From Bacteroidota bacterium (lineage in GTDB: Bacteria; Bacteroidota; Bacteroidia; Bacteroidales; UBA932), in NCBI GenBank assembly GCA_009778375.1, contig WRJW01000165.1, forward strand, positions 1 through 7,765: a stretch of 7,765 nt of DNA, given 5' to 3'. Each line of letters opens with the position of its first letter. Position 1 is the first letter of the stretch. Of this stretch, positions 1 through 6,356 are shown one piece after another. The notes under the pieces are model-generated. The model was not told the DNA's origin, did not search any database, and was given only the letters and a program-made list of their open reading frames with translations. A program made the translations under genes and the position numbers.

Positions 1-11
1 TTAATTTCTTG

Positions 12-41
12 CAAAGATACAAGATTTATTCTTCGCACAAA
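12..41 (-). promoter_or_regulatory. Bacteroidota-type -33/-7 promoter for a leftward gene beyond the window
   Basis: On the minus strand TTTG (41 to 38) is followed after 18 nt by TATCTTTG (19 to 12). This fits the TTTG / TAnnTTTG consensus used by the primary sigma factor of Bacteroidota, with a spacer close to the usual length. It lies just downstream of the glycosyltransferase stop codon and points off the left edge, so it probably drives a gene whose start is outside the window. No start codon is visible in the 11 nt that remain. The -33 box falls in the loop of the hairpin described at 27-71. The sequence match is seen directly; promoter activity is inferred. Confidence 0.55.
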
Positions 42-71
42 ATGCGTAGAATATTTGATTTATTCTTCGCA
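27..71 (-). repeat. Three-part repeat with two alternative hairpins at the end of the glycosyltransferase gene
   Basis: A 15-bp sequence (minus strand TGCGAAGAATAAATC) occurs twice as a perfect direct repeat, at 57-71 and 23-37. Between the copies, at 43-52, lies an inverted copy of its first ten bases with one mismatch (ATTCTACGCA on the minus strand). In a leftward transcript the middle element can pair with the upstream copy (62-71, loop about 7-9 nt) or with the downstream copy (28-37, 5-nt loop TTTTG). It cannot pair with both. The upstream copy encodes the last residues C-E-E of the glycosyltransferase and the first base of its stop codon. No U-run follows the second hairpin, so it is not a textbook intrinsic terminator. 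It may serve as a weak terminator, an mRNA 3' end or a regulatory fold; the role is inferred. Confidence 0.6.
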
Positions 72-1367
72 GAGCAATTCCGCCATTTTTCCACAGAGAT
101 TTTTGCGGCTGTAGCAAGCAAGCACCTCCGGCAGGGAGTTTTCCCAACGCTGCTGCCGGCAAAAGAGGTCGAAATAATCAAGCAGGGTATCTTTGAATCC
201 CTCATAATCTTCAAATTCGTGCTGAATCCCCGCCCGGCATTCCTGCAGTATATCGGCTACGTCTCCATCGATGGGCCCAATTCCCAGAATAGGTTTGCCG
301 GCCGCCATATATTCGAAGATTTTACCGGTAATAATCCCCTTGGATTCGGGCTCTTTTTTGAGCGGGAGGAGCAACACGTTGGCTCCCTTTTGATAAGCTA
401 CCGCTTCCGAATGGGTTACGTAAGGCACAAAGCGGGTATGCGCCCCTAATCCCGACTCCTCTATGGATTGTTTGACGGCCCCATCTGTCTGCCCCACCAA
501 TACAATGCGCAAAACTTGTGCAAAATCGCTGCTTTCTGCCATCATTGAGGCTAAAGCACGCCAGAGTTGGTCGGGGTTGGCATCCCGCGTAAAAAGGCCG
601 GTGTGGCAAATGACAAATTTACCTGCTTCGGTTACAGGTTCCACCACAAAATCGTCCTGATCATATCCGTTGGGAATTACCTCTATTCGCTTAGGATTAA
701 GGGGTAAGAACTCCTGCTTCATCTGCGGAGATACCACCGTAACCACATTGGCTTCCCGCACTACCTCCTCCTCTGCCCTTTTGTGCCGCCTTAGCGTAGG
801 GGCAATCATCTTCAGGTGTTTAAAATAATATATCCCCGTCCAGGGATCCCTAAAGTCGGCCAACCAGGGAATACCTGTCTTTTTATGTAAATCTTTGCCA
901 ATTAAATGCATAGATTGTGGTGGGCCCGTGGTGATGATCCAATCCACCGCTTCTTTTTTAAGCCGTTTGGTCAAATAGCGCACCGACGGACGACGCCAAA
1001 AACAGCGGGGGTCCGGAAAGAAAAAGTTGCTGCGGATAAAGAGGGCGGCGCGCTCTTTTAGGGTGGTTTTGCCCGTTTGGTCTCTTATAAATCCGGGCTG
1101 TAACGACAGCCTCCTTTTACCCGTTAACCATTTATAGCATGAATAAGGTTCAAATATCGGCCGCTTCCACACCTGCAGATTGGGGGCAATCTCTTGGAGC
1201 AAAGCCTCATCTTTTGCCATCAGTTCGGGGTTTTCAGGCGTGTAAATAATCGGCTCCCAACCAAATTCAGGCAGGTATTTAGCCATTTTGAGCCATCGCT
1301 GCACCCCGGATCCTCCCGAAGGAGGCCAGTAATAGGTAATAATCAATACCCTGCGAGGGTCTGTCAT
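60..1367 (-). CDS. Family 4-type glycosyltransferase
   Basis: This 435-residue protein is probably a cytoplasmic, retaining GT-B glycosyltransferase that moves a sugar from a nucleotide donor to a lipid-linked or cell-surface glycan acceptor. The N-terminal Rossmann-like half opens with VLIITYYWPPSGGSGVQR (residues 7-24), including the glycine-rich loop that follows strand 1. TTGPPQSMHLI (146-156) and ADFRDPWTG (170-178) are typical of a GT4-like subgroup common in Bacteroidota. The donor-binding half carries IPNGYD (231-236), HTGLF (255-259) and GKIFEYMAAGKPILGIG (348-364). The classical E-x7-E pair is incomplete: Glu352 is present but the position eight residues before it is Gly. There is no signal peptide or membrane span, and the length is normal. 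The ATG overlaps the stop of the preceding hydrolase gene as ATGA (1364-1367), which suggests translational coupling. The donor and acceptor sugars cannot be read from sequence. Confidence 0.9.
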   Translation of the reverse strand: MTDPRRVLIITYYWPPSGGSGVQRWLKMAKYLPEFGWEPIIYTPENPELMAKDEALLQEIAPNLQVWKRPIFEPYSCYKWLTGKRRLSLQPGFIRDQTGKTTLKERAALFIRSNFFFPDPRCFWRRPSVRYLTKRLKKEAVDWIITTGPPQSMHLIGKDLHKKTGIPWLADFRDPWTGIYYFKHLKMIAPTLRRHKRAEEEVVREANVVTVVSPQMKQEFLPLNPKRIEVIPNGYDQDDFVVEPVTEAGKFVICHTGLFTRDANPDQLWRALASMMAESSDFAQVLRIVLVGQTDGAVKQSIEESGLGAHTRFVPYVTHSEAVAYQKGANVLLLPLKKEPESKGIITGKIFEYMAAGKPILGIGPIDGDVADILQECRAGIQHEFEDYEGFKDTLLDYFDLFCRQQRWENSLPEVLACYSRKNLCGKMAELLCEE

Positions 1368-2518
1368 TTGATAAAGATGTCGTACAAGGCGTTAATCACC
1401 TCCGATTGTATGGTCAAAAAGCCATTATCGCCCCTTTTGGCCTCGTAGCCGTTGGTCATCATTACAAATCCAAATTTTTTCTGAGGCTCAAAGAACATGG
1501 CGCTGTACAAACCGTAGGCCGATCCGGTATGTCCTTTGAGGGTTTCGCCTTCAATCAGTTTGGAGGTAGTGGAGATAGCAAATCCATATTCGCCAATCCT
1601 TCCATCGGGATATTCGTATGGGGTTTGCATGGCTGCTACACTTTCGGGTTTTAAAATCCGAACACCGTTCCAGGTACCCTGATTCATTTGCACCAGCATG
1701 TGTTTGGCCAAATCTTTGGGCGCAATCTTCATGCCTCCGGTAGGAGAAAAAATAGGGGTGTTCCTTCCCATGAGATAATTTTCCAATTCTGTTGCCCTGC
1801 TGAGGTAGGCATCGGGAGCTTCCACAAATTGGCCCTCTTCAAAATCATACAGGCTAACAAATTCGTTACGGTCAAAATCATCGACATTAAAACCGGCATG
1901 AAGGCCTAAGGGTTTAATAATATGCTGATCAATATACCGGTCAAAACGCTCTCCCGAATGTATTTCGACCAAAGTGCCGAGCGTATTAAATCCAAGGTTG
2001 CAATACTCGTACTGGGTTCCCGGGGCATAAGTATTGTAGGCCCGCCATATTTCCCGCGTCTTTTGAGGGTCTATCACATCTAAACTGAAATATCCGGTAG
2101 TGTCGTTGAGGCTGGAGGTATGGGTCAGCAACATCCGGTAGGTGATGGGAATGTCGGGAAAATTGGGGTTGCGTACCGTCAGACCCAAAGCGGGGCTAAC
2201 GTCATCGTCCAATGCAAATTTACCCTGTTCGTAAAGCTGCATTATGGCCGTGGCCGTAAAGGACTTGGAAATGGATGCAATCCTAAAGATATCGTCGGTA
2301 TTGATTAACGTACCTTTTTCTATGTTCTTGGTTCCAAAGGCACCGGTGTACACTATTTGGTTATCTTTAACCACCGCAACGGAGAGGCCAACCGCATTGA
2401 GTTCTTTTATAAGATTGTTCATGGCCTGATCTGCTTGTTCTTCAGGAGAGGAGGTGCAGGATGCCATACCAACTGCAAGTACGGCTGCGCAAAAAAAGAG
2501 AAGAATAGATTTATTCAT
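1364..2518 (-). CDS. Lipoprotein serine hydrolase, class C beta-lactamase / DD-peptidase-like family
   Basis: This 384-residue protein belongs to the penicillin-recognising serine hydrolases, which include class C beta-lactamases, DD-peptidases, D-aminopeptidases and esterases. The three active-site motifs are visible: S-I-S-K (82-85, catalytic Ser82 and Lys85), Y-C-N (172-174) and H-T-G (330-332, standing for K-T-G). The N-terminus is a lipoprotein signal, MNKSILLFFCAAVLAVGMASC, with Cys21 as the likely lipidated residue. It is followed by an acidic stretch (SPEEQAD) that resembles surface-export signals described for some Bacteroidota lipoproteins. I chose the ATG at 2518. A longer frame begins with TTG at 2542, but it would add eight residues before the signal peptide, and that TTG overlaps the -7 box. 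Downstream, the stop overlaps the glycosyltransferase start by 4 bp. True beta-lactamase activity is unlikely to be its main job; peptidase or esterase is more probable, and the substrate is unknown. Confidence 0.88.
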   Translation of the reverse strand: MNKSILLFFCAAVLAVGMASCTSSPEEQADQAMNNLIKELNAVGLSVAVVKDNQIVYTGAFGTKNIEKGTLINTDDIFRIASISKSFTATAIMQLYEQGKFALDDDVSPALGLTVRNPNFPDIPITYRMLLTHTSSLNDTTGYFSLDVIDPQKTREIWRAYNTYAPGTQYEYCNLGFNTLGTLVEIHSGERFDRYIDQHIIKPLGLHAGFNVDDFDRNEFVSLYDFEEGQFVEAPDAYLSRATELENYLMGRNTPIFSPTGGMKIAPKDLAKHMLVQMNQGTWNGVRILKPESVAAMQTPYEYPDGRIGEYGFAISTTSKLIEGETLKGHTGSAYGLYSAMFFEPQKKFGFVMMTNGYEAKRGDNGFLTIQSEVINALYDIFIK

Positions 2519-2539
2519 TATGATGTTGTTTATGTTGGA

Positions 2540-2547
2540 CAAATGTA
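2540..2547 (-). promoter_or_regulatory. Candidate -7 box upstream of the lipoprotein hydrolase
   Basis: TACATTTG on the minus strand matches TAnnTTTG exactly and ends 21 nt before the ATG at 2518, giving a leader of roughly 15-20 nt. It sits in the 36-nt gap after the upstream gene. No good TTTG is visible at the -33 distance, because that region lies in the end of the upstream gene and reads GGGGGAAAAG. It may be an internal operon promoter or a chance match. Confidence 0.35.
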
Positions 2548-2554
2548 CGCATTT

Positions 2555-3628
2555 TTATTGACTTTTCCCCCGGCAGGCAATCTCCCAAACCGCTACTAAT
2601 CGATTGTTTTTGACCACACAATAACGGTCGTGCAGATTGACGGTGGTACAGCCGTGGCTGGGCCATATATAGACTAAGTCGCCTACTTTCAAATAGTCTG
2701 CCTCAGGCAAAAGTGCCAACCGGCCATGTTCTTCCGACAACCCTTTTAAAACAGCGCCCGAAAGGAGAGGCTGAGGCAATCCAAACTCATGGGTCAGGCT
2801 CTTCATACCCGCATCTATCAGGGCCAAACCCGGTTCGGGTTTGCTGATGACCGTAGAGAGTACCCATAAAGCAGGACGAAAAAGGTCGTTTCCCATAATC
2901 CCCGAATAACAACCATCCATAAATAGATAAGACCCTGCTTCGATTTCGGTAATGCCCGGATAAATGCCCGACATATCGTACGTTCCCGTCCCTCCCGCCG
3001 AAACAATCTCCACCTCAAAACCATGGCTGCGCAACATCTCTGCCGAATCTACCAATATTTTATTGGCCGACCGGCACGCTGTGCTCCGCGCCGTTTTATC
3101 GGCCGTGAACACGCAATGACCTTCGTAGCCCATCACCCCCTTAAAAATCAATCCTTTTTTTGCCGATATATGATGGGCTAAATCCAATGTCTCTTCGAAA
3201 GAACGGCTCCCGCATCGATCGTTGCCCACATTAACCTCGATCACCACTCCTATTCGGGAACCAAAGTCAAGGGCCGCCCGCCCTAAATCGTCTATATTGG
3301 CCTTGTTGTCTACCGCTACCTTTATGTCAATCCCGTCGGCCAAAGCCGCCAACCGTTCCGGCTTGCCGTATCCGGCCACCTGATTGGCAATCAAAATATC
3401 TCTTATTCCGTGTTCGGCCATGACTTCGGCCTCGGAAAGTTTGGCGCAGGTAATTCCAATCGCCCCTGCCCTGATCTGCTCAAGGGCAATAATCGGACAT
3501 TTATGCGTTTTGATATGGGGCCTGAGTTTAACCGGTCCGCTAAAAAAAGCGCCCATCCGTTGGAGGTTTGCTTGAAAAATATCCAAATCAAGGATTAAAG
3601 CAGGAGTCGGAATCTGCTCTTTGGCCAT
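2555..3628 (-). CDS. D-threonine aldolase / D-serine dehydratase family PLP enzyme
   Basis: This 357-residue protein is a fold-type III PLP enzyme with an alanine-racemase-like N-terminal barrel and a D-serine-dehydratase-like C-terminal domain. Known members cleave D-threonine-type beta-hydroxy amino acids to glycine and an aldehyde, or deaminate D-serine, using PLP and a divalent metal. The N-terminal PTPALILDLD (7-16) is the usual first strand. RPHIKTHK (36-43) contains the likely PLP lysine, Lys40. YEGH (168-171) and SAGGTGTYD (210-218, phosphate-binding loop) follow. PSHGC (323-327) supplies the His325 and Cys327 expected as zinc ligands. The start is uncertain. ATG at 3628 aligns best with the family; an ATG at 3652 would add 8 residues. 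The longest frame, from TTG at 3691, would run through the divergent promoter region and is unlikely. It is probably the first gene of the leftward operon. Aldolase and dehydratase cannot be separated by eye. Confidence 0.88.
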   Translation of the reverse strand: MAKEQIPTPALILDLDIFQANLQRMGAFFSGPVKLRPHIKTHKCPIIALEQIRAGAIGITCAKLSEAEVMAEHGIRDILIANQVAGYGKPERLAALADGIDIKVAVDNKANIDDLGRAALDFGSRIGVVIEVNVGNDRCGSRSFEETLDLAHHISAKKGLIFKGVMGYEGHCVFTADKTARSTACRSANKILVDSAEMLRSHGFEVEIVSAGGTGTYDMSGIYPGITEIEAGSYLFMDGCYSGIMGNDLFRPALWVLSTVISKPEPGLALIDAGMKSLTHEFGLPQPLLSGAVLKGLSEEHGRLALLPEADYLKVGDLVYIWPSHGCTTVNLHDRYCVVKNNRLVAVWEIACRGKSQ

Positions 3629-3662
3629 GCCGATGATTAGGTTCGCATTCATACCTATAGTA

Positions 3663-3684
3663 ATATTTGTCAGGATACAAATAT
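3663..3684. repeat. 8-bp inverted repeat, operator-like, between divergent genes
   Basis: ATATTTGT (3663-3670) and ACAAATAT (3677-3684) are perfect inverted copies separated by the 6-nt spacer CAGGAT. The palindrome sits between the D-amino-acid enzyme gene and mutS and overlaps the weak -7 box of the former. Symmetry and position would suit a dimeric regulator site. In AT-rich promoter DNA such a palindrome can also arise by chance, and no regulator gene is in the window. Confidence 0.4.
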
Positions 3685-3685
3685 G
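3678..3685 (-). promoter_or_regulatory. Weak -7 box for the leftward operon
   Basis: CATATTTG on the minus strand matches TAnnTTTG at all but the first position. It would start transcription near 3671-3673, about 20 nt before the ATG at 3652 and 45 nt before the ATG at 3628. No TTTG is seen at the -33 distance. It is the best candidate in the 86-bp divergent intergenic region, but it is weak. Confidence 0.3.
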
Positions 3686-3701
3686 CAACAATTTTTTGAA
3701 T

Positions 3702-3709
3702 TACCTTTG
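3702..3709 (+). promoter_or_regulatory. -7 box of mutS, implying a leaderless transcript
   Basis: TACCTTTG matches TAnnTTTG exactly and ends five bases before the ATG at 3715. In Bacteroidota the transcription start lies a few bases after this box, so the mRNA would begin at or almost at the ATG. No matching TTTG is found at the proper -33 distance; the nearest clear one, at 3666-3669, is 32 nt away and too far. This placement also argues against the GTG at 3709 as start codon, since that GTG overlaps the box. Confidence 0.5.
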
Positions 3710-3714
3710 TGGGA

Positions 3715-6312
3715 ATGAATAAGCCCGTCAAAATAGCCGATACCCCTCTGATGAAGCAGTATGCCGCCATCAAGGCCCAACACCCCGACGCCCTGCTCCT
3801 TTTTCGCGTAGGGGATTTTTACGAAACCTTTGGAAACGACGCTGTTCTTACCAGCAAGGCGCTGGGCATTGTCCTTACCAGGAGGGCCAACGGGTCGGCT
3901 TCGTCGGTCGAATTAGCCGGATTTCCCCATCACGCTTTAGACACCTACCTCCCCAAATTGGTGCGTTCAGGCTATAAGGTAGCTGTTTGCGACCAGCTCG
4001 AAGACCCCAAATTAACCAAGACAGTGGTAAAACGCGGCATTACCGAACTGCTGACCCCCGGCCTGGCTTATAACGACCGAATCCTTACCGCCAACGAACA
4101 CAACTATTTAGCCTCTTTGCTCTTTTACCAGAATCGAGCCGGCATTGCTTTTTTGGATATTTCTACCGGCACTTTTTCTCTCTCGCAAGGCTCTTTGGAG
4201 TATATAGAGCGGCTCCTGAATCAATTAGCCCCCAAAGAAATTTTGCTCCAAAAAGGGTACGAAAAAGGATTCCGGCAACGATTTGGGGAGGATTATTATA
4301 CCACCTGTTTGGACGAATGGGCTTTTGAACCTCGGGCCGCCCGCAATAAAGTGCTCAAGCATTTTCAGGTAGACACCCTCAAAGGATTTGGGGTAGACGA
4401 ACTCGATTTGGGCGTATCCGCCGCCGGATCCATTCTTTTTTATTTGGAACTGACCAAGCACGAGCACCTGGGCCATCTTTGCTCCATCCAGCGCATAGAC
4501 GAGTCGGACTATATGTGGTTAGACCGTTTTACCATCCGTAACTTAGAACTTTTTGCCTCCTTTGACCCCAAGGGCAGCAGCCTGATCGACATTATTGACA
4601 AAACCATTACCCCCATGGGCGCCCGTCTCTTGCGCCAATGGTTGGTCATGCCCCTTAAAAACCGTTTGGCGCTGGAACGCCGCTACCAAATCATTGATGC
4701 CCTGATGGCTACACCCGATTTGGCAAAGTCTGTTTCCCAATGTTTGAGTCAGATTGGAGATATGGAGCGACTGAGCGCCAAGGCGGCCGCAGGCCGTCTT
4801 GCTTCCCGCGAAGCGGTTCAACTCAAAAGAGGTTTGGAAGAGGTTGACATCATCCGTAAAGAGGTTTTACAATCGGATTCAACTGAGCTCCATGCACTGG
4901 CCAAAACCCTCGATTCCTGTACCGATTTAGTGGCCCGCTTACACCACGACCTCCTGCCCGAACCCGCCCAGCAAATCGGTCGGGGCGACGTAATGGCCCC
5001 CGGTTGTCACCCCCAATTAGACGAACTGCGCCATAAAGCAAGGCACGGCAAGGATTATATTTTGCAGATGCAACAGCGCGAGAGCGAACAAACCGGCATA
5101 TCTTCTCTAAAAATAAGCTACAACAACGTCTTCGGCTATTACATAGAGGTCCGCAACACCCATAAAGAAAAGGTGCCTCCCCAATGGATCCGCAAACAAA
5201 CCTTAGTAAATGCAGAGCGCTATATTACCCCTGAACTTAAAGAGTACGAAGAGCAGGTGCTGGGAGCAGAAGAACGAATCGTAGCGTTGGAGCAAGAACT
5301 CTATGCAACCCTTATTGCGGAGATTCAAACATATACCCGTCCCTTACAGCAAAACGCCGGCTTATTGGCCCAAATCGATGTACTCCTTGGTTTTGCTGTT
5401 TTGGCTCAGGCCAATCATTATTGCCGCCCTCAGCTCTTTGACAATGATCTATTGGAAATTAAACAAGGACGTCATCCCGTAATTGAGCGCCTCCTCCCTG
5501 CAGGCGAAAGCTACATTGCCAATGACCTCTATTTGGATTGTGACACCCAGCAAATCATTATTATAACAGGCCCCAACATGTCGGGAAAGAGCGCCCTCCT
5601 CCGCCAAACTGCCCTGATTGTGCTGCTGGCTCAGGCCGGTTCTTTTGTACCTGCCGATTCGGCCAAAATAGGCATAGTAGATAAGCTCTTTACCCGCGTG
5701 GGCGCCTCCGACAACATCTCTCGAGGAGAGTCCACCTTTATGGTAGAAATGTTGGAGGCATCGGGGATTCTGCACAACCTGTCGCCCCGCTCTTTGGTGC
5801 TCCTCGATGAATTGGGACGGGGCACCAGCACCTACGACGGCATTTCTATTGCCTGGGCTATGGTAGAATACATCCACCAGCACCCTGCGGCTCAGGCCAA
5901 AACCCTCTTTGCCACCCACTACCACGAGTTAAACGAAATGGCCGCCCAATTCTCCCGTGTAAAAAATTACCATGTATCGGTAAAAGAGGCCGACAACAAG
6001 GTGCTTTTTTTGCGAACGCTCAAGCCCGGAGGCGTCGCCCACAGCTTTGGCATTCATGTAGCCCGTATGGCCGGTATGCCTCAAACGGTACTCCAAAACG
6101 CCGAAAAAATGTTGCGGCAATTAGAAACCCACGCCCCCAATCCCAAGGCCAAAACAACGGTCACTCCCACGTATCAACTCAGCATATTCCCTTTGGAAGA
6201 CCCTCTTTTGGTACAACTTAGAGAGGATATTAAAAAAGTGGACATTCATCGCCTTTCTCCTTTAGAAGCCTTTGATTTGCTCCGAGACTTAAAAAAACGG
6301 GTAGGAGTATAG
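3715..6312 (+). CDS. mutS: DNA mismatch repair protein MutS
   Basis: This 865-residue protein is a full-length MutS, the mismatch-recognition ATPase that binds mispaired or looped DNA as a dimer and recruits MutL. The N-terminal mismatch-binding domain has GDFYETFG with the intercalating Phe35 and Glu37 of the F-x-E motif. Connector, core and clamp domains follow at normal length. The ATPase domain shows Walker A TGPNMSGKS (618-626), SRGESTF, Walker B LLDELGRGTSTYDG (Asp698, Glu699) and ATHYHEL. The dimerisation region with HSFGIHVARMAGMP comes next. Near the C-terminus QLSIF (821-825) resembles the beta-clamp binding pentapeptide also found near the end of E. coli MutS. I chose the ATG at 3715; an in-frame GTG at 3709 would add two residues but overlaps the -7 box. 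It is divergent from the leftward operon, and a permease gene follows after 44 nt. No mutL is visible here. Confidence 0.97.
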   Translation: MNKPVKIADTPLMKQYAAIKAQHPDALLLFRVGDFYETFGNDAVLTSKALGIVLTRRANGSASSVELAGFPHHALDTYLPKLVRSGYKVAVCDQLEDPKLTKTVVKRGITELLTPGLAYNDRILTANEHNYLASLLFYQNRAGIAFLDISTGTFSLSQGSLEYIERLLNQLAPKEILLQKGYEKGFRQRFGEDYYTTCLDEWAFEPRAARNKVLKHFQVDTLKGFGVDELDLGVSAAGSILFYLELTKHEHLGHLCSIQRIDESDYMWLDRFTIRNLELFASFDPKGSSLIDIIDKTITPMGARLLRQWLVMPLKNRLALERRYQIIDALMATPDLAKSVSQCLSQIGDMERLSAKAAAGRLASREAVQLKRGLEEVDIIRKEVLQSDSTELHALAKTLDSCTDLVARLHHDLLPEPAQQIGRGDVMAPGCHPQLDELRHKARHGKDYILQMQQRESEQTGISSLKISYNNVFGYYIEVRNTHKEKVPPQWIRKQTLVNAERYITPELKEYEEQVLGAEERIVALEQELYATLIAEIQTYTRPLQQNAGLLAQIDVLLGFAVLAQANHYCRPQLFDNDLLEIKQGRHPVIERLLPAGESYIANDLYLDCDTQQIIIITGPNMSGKSALLRQTALIVLLAQAGSFVPADSAKIGIVDKLFTRVGASDNISRGESTFMVEMLEASGILHNLSPRSLVLLDELGRGTSTYDGISIAWAMVEYIHQHPAAQAKTLFATHYHELNEMAAQFSRVKNYHVSVKEADNKVLFLRTLKPGGVAHSFGIHVARMAGMPQTVLQNAEKMLRQLETHAPNPKAKTTVTPTYQLSIFPLEDPLLVQLREDIKKVDIHRLSPLEAFDLLRDLKKRVGV

Positions 6313-6356
6313 CAAATCTGCCCAAAGATGTTTAACTTGCGCCACCATTCCTCGTT

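Noticed and set aside
27..53. Calling the hairpin a standard intrinsic terminator
   Set aside because: The stem is AT-rich with a mismatch and no U-run follows in the leftward transcript, so it is reported as a hairpin/repeat only.
9..449. 146-codon open frame on the plus strand at the left edge
   Set aside because: It is antisense to the glycosyltransferase C-terminal half, whose conserved motifs make the minus strand the coding one. The product shows no recognisable domain.
1364..2518. Reading the hydrolase as an antibiotic-resistance beta-lactamase
   Set aside because: The fold motifs are shared by peptidases and esterases. The lipoprotein signal, the HTG third motif and the operon context do not point to resistance.
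3666..3709. TTTG at 3666-3669 as the -33 box of mutS
   Set aside because: The 32-nt spacing to TACCTTTG is far longer than the roughly 18-21 nt expected.
5449..5925. 158-codon open frame on the minus strand inside mutS
   Set aside because: It lies opposite the strongly conserved MutS ATPase domain and its translation resembles no family; it is a shadow frame.
6333..6340. TAACTTGC as a -7 box for the permease gene
   Set aside because: It does not match TAnnTTTG in the conserved TTTG part and has no -33 partner.
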